The notes under the pieces: generated by a model
Seen by the model: the letters and a program-made list of their open reading frames with translations, nothing else
Databases searched by the model: none
Told to the model about the DNA's origin: nothing
Translations under genes and position numbers: made by a program
DNA from: Akkermansiaceae bacterium
GTDB taxonomy: Bacteria > Verrucomicrobiota > Verrucomicrobiia > Verrucomicrobiales > Akkermansiaceae
DNA: 35,885 bases
Assembly: GCA_021202525.1 (NCBI GenBank)
Contig: JAJQCV010000114.1
Coordinates: 1-35,885, forward strand
Reading direction: 5' to 3'
Shown here: positions 6,442 to 15,000 of the stretch, piece by piece
Layout of the letters: every line of letters begins with the position of its first letter
Position numbering within the stretch: position 1 is the stretch's first letter

Positions 6442-9400
6442 TCATTTCATTTCCACGACGGCTTTTTCCCCTTTTTTGAGTTCCAGTTCCCGGAGGAGAA
6501 GAAAGTCGTTGGTCAGCAGCCCTATCTTGTCCACGGGGGTGACGGCGTCTCCCACCGTGACGGTGGCCGTTTTGGCGCTGATTCTGTGGGGGAACCAGAC
6601 TCCCAGCCTTCCCTTGGCGTCCTTGTTGGCCGTGACGGTGAATCCCTTGGCGGCGTCCTCCGGATCGTTCCAGGTGATGTGCCAGGGGGACTTGGCGTGG
6701 GATTCGTCCAGGCGGGCGATCCAGGCGGGGTCTCCGTAAAAGGCTACCGTATCCCGGTCATGGATCAGCCCCATCTGGTCCTTGCCCATGCCGTAGCCGG
6801 CTGCGGCCATGCCCTTGGAAAATTCGGGGTCGTCCTTGATGCCCCTGATGTCCGGAGAATTGAAGTGCACGTCCATGAGCTTGGGAAAGCGGGTCATGGT
6901 TTCGTCCAGAATGAACTGGTTGTTCAGGTACCAGGCTTCCGCCAGGCTGGAATTGTCATGGTTGCTGAAAAGCATGCCCAGGGTTCCCCAGCCGCCCTTG
7001 CCGTACCAGGAGGGAACGGTGTAGCCCACAAGCTGGTTGAAGCCGTAGCGGCTCAGGGCGGTGACGGCCATGGAGTTTTTCGTTTTCATCACGTCTCCCA
7101 CCAGGCAGTTGCCCGCGGCCAGCCAGACGGCGGGGCCCGGGCCGGGCTTGATCACGGAAGCCTTGCTCCGTTCAATGAAGGCCATCAGGTCGTCTTCCTT
7201 TCCGTTGAACAGCACGCCGCGCAGGAAGGTGGTGAATTCCCTGAACTGCTTTTTGTCCAGCACATGGAACTGGTTGTTCCCGGATACGATGATTCCCTTG
7301 CCGAAGGGCATTTCCAGATTGAACTGGGTGGCATGGGAGGCGGTGGCGAAGAACTGGGGGTCGTTTTTTTCCCAGTATTGCGTAAGCTTGGGTGTCACGC
7401 CCAGGGAATCCTGGTCTCCCTTTTCCTGCTCGCGCAGGCCGGGCGTGTAAAAGGACGGCGTCACTTTTTCCTTGTATCCGCGCTGTTCCGCATACTGGAA
7501 AGGCTGCCAGTCCAGAATGCACATGCTTTCGCTGAACCGTCCGGAGTCAATGTTGGTGGTGCCCATGGCGCGGGTCATGACAAGAGGGGATTCCGCGGAG
7601 GCCATGCGCATGGCGTCTTCCGGTGCATAGCCCGTGACGATGCCCCAGATGCAGTCCCCGTAGGGGTCGTCGTCCAAACGGCGTGTGAGACGGTGCAGGT
7701 CATTGACCACGGTTCTGTCTATCTCCTCCGGGCGCGCGACGACGGCCAGAAAGCGGGGGGACATTTTCTTGAGGGTGTCCAGTTTGGCGAACATGGAGTC
7801 CTTCACGGTGACGATGGCGCCGCCGTGCCTTTCCGCCAGCTTGTCCGCCACGGCTTTCCATTCCGGCATGGCCGCGGTTTCCTCCGAGATGATGATGGCG
7901 TAGTCATTCCTGGCGTTTGCCTCCTTTTTGGCGACGTTTGCGGCAGTGGCGTGAATGCAAAAAGCCGCCGTGGAGACGGCGGCCGGGGCCTTTTCGGATT
8001 TGTCCGCCTGCTTTTCAGCAGGCGGAGCTTCCGCGGCCGGATGATCCGGCAGAATGTTCAGGTTGAGGTGGTCCCCCTTGCCGAAGATGTCCCTGGCAAG
8101 CTTGTTCACTTCATCCACCGTGATGGCCTTGACGTCCGGAATGCTTTCCCTCTGCTGGGTAAGGCGGTCCGGCCTGGCCTGGGAATCCTTCAGCAGACCC
8201 GTCCAGTAGCCGTTGTCGCGCTGGGCGCGCTCCATGGAATTGAGGATGGGGTTACGCGCCCGGTCCAGTTCCTCCTGCGTCACGTTCCCCTTGCCGAGCT
8301 CGGTTGCGATTTTGGCAATGGCGTTGCGGACGGCGTCTTTGTTGCGCATGACGCCGGAGCTGATGGTGAAGATGTAGCCGTCGTCCGGGTAGGTTTCGCT
8401 GATGTTGATGCCGGTGAAGGGGGAATAGGTTTCTCCCATGTCTTCACGGATGCCCTTGAAGACGCGGTCGTAAAAGACGGCCTTGAGCATGTTCAGCCTG
8501 CGGGCCAGCTTTTTGTCTTCCCCGCCGGGCGTTTTCCAGAAGAGGCAGACCAGCGTCTTGTCAATGGAGGAGTCGTACTCCAGATCCCTGGAGAAGTTGA
8601 AGTCCGCCATGGCCGGATGGCGCAGTTTTTCATCCAGCGCCGCCGGAGCGTCCGCTCGCTTGGGGAGGGCGCCTACCGTACGTTCCAGCATGGGGATGAT
8701 GTCCTCCGGCTTGAAGTCGCCGGTGACGGTCACTTCCATGTAGTTGTTCTTCAGGGGGGCGTCCACCCAGTCCCGTACTTCCTTGATCTGGTAGGATTCC
8801 AGTTGTTTCTGCGCGGGGAAGGTGAAGCGGGGATTGTTCTTGTACAGGATGGCCGGTACCTGCGTCTTCATGGCTCCCTGCGCTTCGTGCGCCAGCTTGT
8901 TGTAAAGCATGGGAATGGCGCGGCGGAGCTGGATGACGCCGTCCTCGCGGTAGCCGGGGTACATCAGGTAGGCCGTCTGAAGCTGGAGCTGGGTTTCCAG
9001 ATCCTTCCGGTTGGTATTGCCCGCCAGCACGAAGGAGCGGTCCGTCATGGAAAAGCCCACGCCGACTTTTTTGCCGGCCATGACGGCGGCCAGGTCGTCA
9101 TTGGAGTGGTTGGTCAGGCCCCCTCCGTTCATCACGGCGCCCGTAAAGATTTCCAGCCCGGCGGCTTTCTCCGGCCTGCTCAATTCACCGCCGTCCACGG
9201 CAAAGGTGATGTTGATGGAATCCTTGTCGAATTCCGTAGGCTTCAGGTTGACGCGCACGCCATTGGAAAGGGTGAGCTGCGTGACTCCCAGGTCTGCGGC
9301 TTCCTTTCTGGCCGTTACCTTGCCGGGTTCTCCGAACTTGTAGGAGAATGCCTTCTGTTCGTCCACCCTGTAAGGTTCCACTTTGGCGGCCTGGGCTTCC

Positions 9401-10869
9401 CTGTAGGTCTTCATGGCCTCGGCGGAGCCCTGGGCGTTTTCCTTGTTCGACGTGACGATTACGCGGGGATGGGCGTTGCTCCAGGCTTTTTCCAGGGCAG
9501 CCTGACATTGTTCCGGAGTCAGGTTTTCAATAACTTCCCTGGAGATGGTCCAGTCTTCCTCAGGCGTGGTGAAGACCATGTCTTGCGCCGCGCTCTGGGC
9601 GATGGCGGAAGCCAGGTCCTCGGACTTGGCGGTGGGCCAGGATTTGATGGCGTTTTCCGCGGCGGAAATGCTGTTGCTGCGGGCTTCCGCCAGTTCCTCC
9701 TTGTTGAAGCCGAATTCCACGGCGCGGCGCAGTTCCTGCTCCATGGTGGTCAGGGCCGTCTTCCAGTTCTTGTAGTCCGCCCGGGCCTGGATGGCGTCCA
9801 CCTCCGCTGTTTCCAGCAGTTCCATGCGGCCCGCCTCTGCGGAAATGAAGGGGCATTCCGTGTTTTTCGCCATTTTTTCCAGGCGGCGGTTCAGCATGGC
9901 ATAAGCCATGTTCAGCGGAATATCCCTGGTGCGGTTGGCGATGGTATCCGGCTTTTTTTCATAGGGCCGCACGAGGTTGATGCTGATTTCCGTGGTGGTG
10001 GCCTCCTTGTTGGTGATCCAGTGGCTGGTGGTCTCCGCTGCCGTCTTGAGGGCACCTCGGTCGGCCTTGAAGGAATAGTTGTCCTTCTTCATGGAGCCGA
10101 AATATTTTTCCACCCATTCCTTCCCCTGTTCCGGGGTGATGTCCCCGGTGATAACGAGTTGCATCTGGCTGGGAACGTAATGGGTCTGGTAATAGTTTAC
10201 GAATTTTTCCCGCGGGGCGTTCTGGATCACTTCCAGCGTGCCGATGGGGTAGCGGTGGGGAATTTTGGTGCCGTCCAGCATGATGGAGAACACCTCCTTC
10301 ATGACCCGGTAGCCGGCGGAGTCACGGGCCTTGTATTCGCTGGTGATGATGCCGCGTTCCGCATTGACGGCGCTTTCCTCCAGCAGGGCGCCGTCCGCAA
10401 AGTCGCGCATGATGGTGAAGGCCAGGTTCACGGTGGATTCCTTCATGCTGGGAACGTCCAGCATGTACACGGTTTCGTCAAAAGAGGTGTAGGCGTTGGC
10501 GTCACCGCCCAGCCCCAGGCCTTCCTTCTGCATGGCGGGGATCATTTCTCCGCGCTTGAAATGCTTGCTGCCGTTGAACACCATGTGCTCCAGGAAGTGG
10601 GAAATGCCCTGGATGTCGTCCGTCTCGTTCAGGGAGCCGGTATTGACGCGCAGGCGTATGCTGAAACGCCCCCTGGGTTCCGCATTAGGACGGATGAAAT
10701 AGGTGAGCCCGTTGGGGAGTTGCCCCTTGATCAATTGCGGGTCCTGTTTGGGAATGTCGGCTGCCGGCTGGGGGGGGGGCGCCGTGCGCGCCTGGGATTC
10801 TGCGGCAGGGGAAGCCGCCGCCAGGACGCATGCCGCGGCCAGAATGGAAGTAATGGTGAATGCCTTCAT
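6442..10869 (-). CDS. Giant secreted protease: two-lobed M16 zinc peptidase fused to a C25/caspase-like domain
   Basis: A 1475-residue secreted protein (signal peptide about 1-22, then a Pro/Ala-rich spacer to about 40). Residues about 45-930 form a tandem M16 (pitrilysin/insulinase) peptidase. The first lobe has the zinc motif HFLEH (H91, E94, H95) and the distal glutamate E171 in ERGIITSE; the second lobe, from about 530, lacks HxxEH as expected. A low-complexity Pro/Ala/Lys/Glu linker follows (about 943-965). Residues about 970-1475 do not belong to M16. They contain RFLAVVARPEEID, a DDDPYGD block, ASHATQF with H1179, and VWLAAGNCLVGD with C1255, in the order expected for a gingipain-type (clan CD) His/Cys dyad. 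Many family members have only the M16 part, which is usually 900-950 residues. The second activity is inferred from motif order only. A periplasmic or outer-membrane digestive role is likely. Confidence 0.85.
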   Translation of the reverse strand: MKAFTITSILAAACVLAAASPAAESQARTAPPPQPAADIPKQDPQLIKGQLPNGLTYFIRPNAEPRGRFSIRLRVNTGSLNETDDIQGISHFLEHMVFNGSKHFKRGEMIPAMQKEGLGLGGDANAYTSFDETVYMLDVPSMKESTVNLAFTIMRDFADGALLEESAVNAERGIITSEYKARDSAGYRVMKEVFSIMLDGTKIPHRYPIGTLEVIQNAPREKFVNYYQTHYVPSQMQLVITGDITPEQGKEWVEKYFGSMKKDNYSFKADRGALKTAAETTSHWITNKEATTTEISINLVRPYEKKPDTIANRTRDIPLNMAYAMLNRRLEKMAKNTECPFISAEAGRMELLETAEVDAIQARADYKNWKTALTTMEQELRRAVEFGFNKEELAEARSNSISAAENAIKSWPTAKSEDLASAIAQSAAQDMVFTTPEEDWTISREVIENLTPEQCQAALEKAWSNAHPRVIVTSNKENAQGSAEAMKTYREAQAAKVEPYRVDEQKAFSYKFGEPGKVTARKEAADLGVTQLTLSNGVRVNLKPTEFDKDSINITFAVDGGELSRPEKAAGLEIFTGAVMNGGGLTNHSNDDLAAVMAGKKVGVGFSMTDRSFVLAGNTNRKDLETQLQLQTAYLMYPGYREDGVIQLRRAIPMLYNKLAHEAQGAMKTQVPAILYKNNPRFTFPAQKQLESYQIKEVRDWVDAPLKNNYMEVTVTGDFKPEDIIPMLERTVGALPKRADAPAALDEKLRHPAMADFNFSRDLEYDSSIDKTLVCLFWKTPGGEDKKLARRLNMLKAVFYDRVFKGIREDMGETYSPFTGINISETYPDDGYIFTISSGVMRNKDAVRNAIAKIATELGKGNVTQEELDRARNPILNSMERAQRDNGYWTGLLKDSQARPDRLTQQRESIPDVKAITVDEVNKLARDIFGKGDHLNLNILPDHPAAEAPPAEKQADKSEKAPAAVSTAAFCIHATAANVAKKEANARNDYAIIISEETAAMPEWKAVADKLAERHGGAIVTVKDSMFAKLDTLKKMSPRFLAVVARPEEIDRTVVNDLHRLTRRLDDDPYGDCIWGIVTGYAPEDAMRMASAESPLVMTRAMGTTNIDSGRFSESMCILDWQPFQYAEQRGYKEKVTPSFYTPGLREQEKGDQDSLGVTPKLTQYWEKNDPQFFATASHATQFNLEMPFGKGIIVSGNNQFHVLDKKQFREFTTFLRGVLFNGKEDDLMAFIERSKASVIKPGPGPAVWLAAGNCLVGDVMKTKNSMAVTALSRYGFNQLVGYTVPSWYGKGGWGTLGMLFSNHDNSSLAEAWYLNNQFILDETMTRFPKLMDVHFNSPDIRGIKDDPEFSKGMAAAGYGMGKDQMGLIHDRDTVAFYGDPAWIARLDESHAKSPWHITWNDPEDAAKGFTVTANKDAKGRLGVWFPHRISAKTATVTVGDAVTPVDKIGLLTNDFLLLRELELKKGEKAVVEMK

Positions 10870-10976
10870 GGAAGAATGTTGTTATCATGTTTCACATGGT
10901 TTCCCGGGCAAGTCAAGCGGGCTTTCCTGCATGAAGGAGGTGAATTTTCCGGTCTGCCGGGGAAACGAAAGTCTTT

Positions 10977-12182
10977 TCAAAAGGATGAGGAGGGAGTCCA
11001 TTCGTCCCGCGGCCGCGGTTCGGAAATGCCGCAGATGCGGTCCACGCAGCGGTCCCAGGCTTCCTGTCCCTGGTAGATCTCCACCTCAATGCGGAGGAAG
11101 TAGATGGGGACTTCCGGGTCTTCCTCCGGTTTTTCCAGCCGTACGGCGTCCTTTTCCGTGGTCACGATCATGTCCATGGCGCGGTCCGCGCACCGGTCGT
11201 AGAATTCTTCCAGTTCCGACTGTTCAAACCAGTGGTGGTCCGGAAATCTGCGGCAGATTTCCACGTTGGCGCCCAGGGAGCGCAGAGAATCCTCAAAGCT
11301 TTCCGGCCGGGCGATGCCGCTCAGGCAGGCCACCCATTTTCCCTTGAGCACTTCCAGCGGCAGGCGTTCCCCGGTGAAGACGTTTTCCAGGTACTTGGGC
11401 CCGTGGTCGCTGACGATGATTTCCGCCACGGGGTTGTAACGCCGGATTTTGGCAATCAGCTCGTCCTGCGGCTTGCCGCCGCATTTGGTCAGCACGATGT
11501 AGCTGGCGCGCGCCAGGCTGCTTTTGGGCTCCCGCATGGTGCCGCGCGGCAGCATGGCCCCGGTGCCGAAGGGGGCGCCGCAGTCCACCAGCACGATGTC
11601 CAGTTCGTGGGCCAGCTTCAGGTACTGCATCCCGTCGTCCAGCAGGAGGGTGTCGCAGCCCAGGTGTTCGATGGCGAAAATGCCGGACTTGATGCGGTTC
11701 TTGTCCACCAGCACGGCCACGCCGTCCAGGTTCTTGGCCAGCATGAATGGTTCGTCCCCGGAATACAGGGGGCTGAGAAAGCGGGTGTGGCCGTCGCTGG
11801 CGATTTTCGGCAGGTTTTCCACCTGTTTGCCGTCCTTGTCCTTCCATTCCTGGGCTTCGTCCAGTTCCGCGCTCTTGTAGCCGCGGGTAAGAATGGCCAC
11901 CTTGCGGCCGCGTTCCGTCAGCGTGCGCGCCAGCAGTTCCACCACGGGGGTTTTGCCCGTGCCGCCCACGGTAATGTTGCCCACGCTGACGACGAGCGTT
12001 CCCAGCCTGGCCTGCCTGGCAATGCTGGAATGGAACAGGTACAGGCGCATCAGCACCGCCATCTTGAACAGCCAGGAGGCGCCTCTCAGCACCATGCGCA
12101 TCATCGTGGCGCGGAATCCCCTGGCGCGGCCGAAAATGACTTCCGTCCCCCACTCTTCAAACTCTTCCGATCTGGATTTCAT
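10977..12182 (-). CDS. lpxK: Tetraacyldisaccharide 4'-kinase
   Basis: Phosphorylates the 4' position of the lipid A disaccharide precursor at the inner membrane, the sixth step of the Raetz pathway. The 401-residue protein has an N-terminal membrane-associating helix (about 33-52) and the family-specific Walker [13 protein letters not shown] at residues 68-79, followed by VELLARTL. Further LpxK features are ILTRGYKS near 97-104, DDGMQ (the catalytic Asp block) and the [10 protein letters not shown] motif near the C-terminus. The C-terminus is slightly longer than usual. It lies 30 bp after a coiled-coil zinc-ribbon gene and probably shares its transcript. Its presence shows an LPS-bearing outer membrane. 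Confidence 0.93.
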   Translation of the reverse strand: MKSRSEEFEEWGTEVIFGRARGFRATMMRMVLRGASWLFKMAVLMRLYLFHSSIARQARLGTLVVSVGNITVGGTGKTPVVELLARTLTERGRKVAILTRGYKSAELDEAQEWKDKDGKQVENLPKIASDGHTRFLSPLYSGDEPFMLAKNLDGVAVLVDKNRIKSGIFAIEHLGCDTLLLDDGMQYLKLAHELDIVLVDCGAPFGTGAMLPRGTMREPKSSLARASYIVLTKCGGKPQDELIAKIRRYNPVAEIIVSDHGPKYLENVFTGERLPLEVLKGKWVACLSGIARPESFEDSLRSLGANVEICRRFPDHHWFEQSELEEFYDRCADRAMDMIVTTEKDAVRLEKPEEDPEVPIYFLRIEVEIYQGQEAWDRCVDRICGISEPRPRDEWTPSSSF

Positions 12183-12212
12183 GATATGCCGGCGGCGTGT
12201 GCGCGGAGTCCG

Positions 12213-12914
12213 TCAGTGAAGGATGCGGTGGCAGTTGTCGCAGTAAATGGTTTCGTGACCGCCGAGCACTTTCATGCGGGCATTGTCCGTAACGACCATG
12301 TGGCATCCGCCGCAGTGGCCTTTTTCATCCATGGGCACAATGACCGGGACGCCCTTGCTTTTGGTCATCCGCTCATATTCCCCCAGGGAATCCTCGGGAA
12401 TGGCGGCGGCCAGGTCCGCGCGTTCGGCGGTCAGATTGTCCAGAAGCTGTTTGTCCGTTTCCGCGGTCCGGTCGAAGCGCGCCAAAATCTCTTCCATTTC
12501 CTTCTGGGAATCCTGTACCTTGAGGATTTTTTGCGCCAGGCCCTCTTTGGCCGCTTCCAGGCGTTCCATCAGTTCCAGTTCCGAGTTTTCCAGTTCGTCA
12601 ATGGCCGCTTCCGTCTTTTCCACCTCCTGAATGCACATCTGGTATTCCTCATTCTTGCGGGTATTGGACTGGAGAGTCTTCATCTTGCCGATGTAGGAGC
12701 GCTTGTTTTCAATCGTTCCTTCCACGTCCCGTATGTCCTTTTCAAGGCCGGCGACCTCCTTCTTGGCGTCCAGAGCCTTCTGCTTGATGGCCTCCATTTG
12801 CCGGAGAAGGCGCGTTCTTTGTTCCGGCAGGGCGGCCAGTTCCTTGCGGAGCCTGGCAATGCGCGCATCCTTTTCCTGCAGGATCAGCAGCTGGTCTAAG
12901 TCGGCATGATTCAT
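12213..12914 (-). CDS. Coiled-coil C4 zinc-ribbon protein (DUF164/CdsZ-like)
   Basis: A 233-residue protein. Residues about 5-175 are a long antiparallel coiled coil ([20 protein letters not shown] onwards, rich in Glu/Lys/Leu heptads). The C-terminus is a C4 zinc ribbon: CGGC then CDNC about 20 residues later, closing with HRILH. This is the architecture of the DUF164 family, known from Chlamydia CT398/CdsZ and from many bacteria as a protein of unclear role, sometimes linked to secretion or RNA polymerase sigma-54. The start is set at 12914 ([10 protein letters not shown]), where family homology begins; the open frame extends back to 13082 but that part is Arg/Pro/Gly-rich noise. It precedes lpxK by 30 bp. 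Confidence 0.8.
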   Translation of the reverse strand: MNHADLDQLLILQEKDARIARLRKELAALPEQRTRLLRQMEAIKQKALDAKKEVAGLEKDIRDVEGTIENKRSYIGKMKTLQSNTRKNEEYQMCIQEVEKTEAAIDELENSELELMERLEAAKEGLAQKILKVQDSQKEMEEILARFDRTAETDKQLLDNLTAERADLAAAIPEDSLGEYERMTKSKGVPVIVPMDEKGHCGGCHMVVTDNARMKVLGGHETIYCDNCHRILH

Positions 12915-13050
12915 CGCCTGCCAGCCTACCATGCGGGGAGGGAGCGGAAAAGATTTTTTCACGGATGCCGGGAGACCGGACATACATGCCTTCGGATTTG
13001 AACGTCCGCGCCGTCCGGAAAGGTGCCAATGGCTGCCGTTTCCATGGAAA

Positions 13051-13407
13051 TCACGAGTTTTCGCCCGGTTCCTGCGGAACAATCAGGAAACGGCCGTCCG
13101 GAAAAAGGCAGAAGACCTCCGGAAGAGGTCGGCAGGGGCCGTTTTCCGGAGAAACGAGAGGTACCGTCATGCACGGAATGCTGCGGGAGGGAGCTGCGTC
13201 CAGATGCCGGTGGCCGAGTGCTTCCAGAAGAGCCCTCTGCTGCTCCGGCGTGCTGCCCGCCCGGGAACGGGAGGCGGCCAGTTCCGCGAACTGCCCGGCG
13301 ATTTTGTCCTCCTTCTGGCGGCGCTGCCATGAGGTAAGAAGACAGAAGACGAGTATCAGCAGGACAACCGCCAGAAAGAGGATGAAGGAATGACTGCGGG
13401 GAGGCAT
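13051..13407 (-). CDS. Small membrane-anchored protein of unknown function
   Basis: A 118-residue reading frame starting MPPRSHSF. One strong transmembrane helix runs from about residues 8 to 28 (LFLAVVLLILVFCLL core), followed by a basic turn, a charged helical stretch (QKEDKIAGQFAELAASRSRAG) and a soluble tail with several Cys and Pro. The tail includes FCLFPDGRFLIVP, which looks like a short beta hairpin. An alternative ATG nine codons upstream (13434) is possible. I do not recognise the family. It is kept because the membrane helix and charge pattern look real and no competing gene covers the space. It lies between the porin and the zinc-ribbon gene, all on the minus strand. Confidence 0.55.
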   Translation of the reverse strand: MPPRSHSFILFLAVVLLILVFCLLTSWQRRQKEDKIAGQFAELAASRSRAGSTPEQQRALLEALGHRHLDAAPSRSIPCMTVPLVSPENGPCRPLPEVFCLFPDGRFLIVPQEPGENS

Positions 13408-13477
13408 GAAAAGGGGGAGGCTGCCCTTCAACATAGGGAGGCGCGTCTTCCGCTCAACGAAAAAAGTGAAAAAAATC

Positions 13478-14785
13478 TTAGAACGTCAGGATGGTCTGCA
13501 CGCGGAAGACGCTGGCATTGCTGGTATCGTTCCTGCCTGCCGGGTTGGAAATCCACAGCAGGGAGGGCTGAATCAGGAAATAGGGAGTGACGGAGATGTT
13601 GTAATGGCACTCCATGACCACTTCCTTTTTGTTCCTGTCCCGGCCTTCCGCCATGCTTCCGTCGTCCGGGCGGGTGACCGCCAGCGCCATGCCGAACTGG
13701 TTGGCTTCCCCCTCCGAACAAATTCCCAGATGCTGGAGGGGTTGGCTGCATACGAAACCGCCGGACCACTGGACAGCCGCGCCGCAGAAGTTGTCCCGCG
13801 TGGAGTCGCTCCAGCCCGCACGGCAGAAAACTTTCCAGGGGCTGGAACCCAGCTGTTGTTCCGCGTTTACGGCTATTCCGGCCACAGTATGCAGATTCTT
13901 CCGTTCCTCACCTTCCGGCAGTTCGTTAATCCGTGCCACAAAGGGAGTCAGCTTGACGGCTCCGGAATCATGTACCCATCCGAGTTCCGCCAGCAGGTTG
14001 AAATTCTTGCCGTCCGTCCGTTTCAGGGGAGAAGCGTTTTGGGGGCAGCTGGTAAAGCTGCCGCCCAGCATGGCGTACCACTGGTCGTGGAACTGGTGCT
14101 GGATGACCAGCCCCAGGTTGGAATCCGCCATCGGAATGGTCTGGTTGTTGACGAAGGGAGACGCGCAGAACTGCCCGAATGAGGAGTTGGCGTAGCTGTT
14201 GGTATCAAAATAATTCGTCTGGTTCACCACTCCGGCCACCAAAGCGCTTTTTCCCCGGTTGAAGGATTGGAGCAGCGCTATTTCAGGCAGAAAGAAGATT
14301 CTTTCCCCGAAAATATCCGTATGGGTGTCTCCCGTCAGGCCGATGGCGTCGTTCATGTTGCCGCCCCGCCAGGTGCGGCCGTTCAGGGCGGCGGAGCCTG
14401 AAAGTTCCAGTTTCAGCCAGGTATCCTCCTGCCGCGGGGATTTGACGAGGCGGTAGTTGGCGTGGGCGTGCAGCAGGTACCAGAGCTGGGTGCCGGGTTT
14501 GCCGGGCGCCGGGTTGTGGATGGAATTGTAGGAAAAGGCATTTTCCACCAGGAATTCCAGCCCCGCCTTGTAGGCGCGGGTGTGCAGACCGCCCAGGGTG
14601 CGCGTGAGGACGTCGTTGGGGATGGGGGCGGTTTCGTCCCCATAATCCGCACCCAGCAGATTGATATCCGTCAGAAGCTGTGCCTGGGGTTCCGGTCCGG
14701 AAGATTGGAGCATGTCCGTGCCGGCCTGTCTCCCTTGGGCGGCAAGGGTGCCCAAAAGGCTGAGAATGATGAGTGTTCGGTGCAT
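13478..14785 (-). CDS. Outer-membrane porin, OprB-like carbohydrate porin family
   Basis: A beta-barrel protein of 435 residues from the start at 14785; an in-frame ATG at 14806 adds seven residues and cannot be excluded. A signal peptide (MHRTLIILSLLGTLAAQ) is followed by a spacer and then alternating hydrophobic/polar strands with frequent aromatic residues. The last residues, ASVFRVQTILTF, end in the C-terminal Phe used for BAM-dependent insertion. Segments such as GLEFLVENAFSYN, FLPEIALLQSF and WKVFCRAGWSDSTRDNF resemble the OprB-type carbohydrate-selective porins (a sugar channel). Six or more cysteines in the barrel region are unusual for a porin. It stands alone, downstream of rnd, without visible sugar-uptake genes. 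The porin fold is likely; substrate is unknown. Confidence 0.75.
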   Translation of the reverse strand: MHRTLIILSLLGTLAAQGRQAGTDMLQSSGPEPQAQLLTDINLLGADYGDETAPIPNDVLTRTLGGLHTRAYKAGLEFLVENAFSYNSIHNPAPGKPGTQLWYLLHAHANYRLVKSPRQEDTWLKLELSGSAALNGRTWRGGNMNDAIGLTGDTHTDIFGERIFFLPEIALLQSFNRGKSALVAGVVNQTNYFDTNSYANSSFGQFCASPFVNNQTIPMADSNLGLVIQHQFHDQWYAMLGGSFTSCPQNASPLKRTDGKNFNLLAELGWVHDSGAVKLTPFVARINELPEGEERKNLHTVAGIAVNAEQQLGSSPWKVFCRAGWSDSTRDNFCGAAVQWSGGFVCSQPLQHLGICSEGEANQFGMALAVTRPDDGSMAEGRDRNKKEVVMECHYNISVTPYFLIQPSLLWISNPAGRNDTSNASVFRVQTILTF

Positions 14786-14954
14786 GGCTGTATGATAGAG
14801 TTTCATGTGGGGAAAGAGAGCGGCAGTGTGAACGGAGCCTGCATATCCTACGGGAAATTCCCTCCGGCGGAAAAGAAACAAATCCCCCCGTTTGAGTCAT
14901 GACACAGGGAGAGATTTCTCCCGTAAACAAGGTGTTCCGTCCCCGGGCGCGGAA

Positions 14955-15000
14955 GAAAAAACTCGGCGAAACGCGCGCGGATGCTCCGTCAGAGGCCGAG
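14955..15000 (-). terminator. Possible terminator overlapping the end of rnd
   Basis: On the minus strand CTCGGC and GCCGAG bracket a 27-nt loop that contains an inner CGGA-GCA-TCCG hairpin, followed by seven T residues. The 5' arm lies inside the last codons of rnd, so it would stop transcription just after the gene. The stem is short, hence moderate confidence. Confidence 0.4.

Noticed and set aside
6355..11076. Open reading frame of 1573 codons on the plus strand
   Set aside because: It is the antisense shadow of the M16 fusion protease. The protein is Gly/Val/His/Phe-rich without domains, as expected from a GC-rich gene read backwards.
11232..12899. 555-codon plus-strand frame over lpxK and the zinc-ribbon gene
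   Set aside because: Runs antisense across two well-supported genes and has His/Gln/Phe-rich shadow composition.
12915..13082. N-terminal extension of the zinc-ribbon protein
   Set aside because: Arg/Gly/Pro-rich and non-homologous; family similarity begins at the ATG at 12914, and the extension overlaps the small membrane protein gene.
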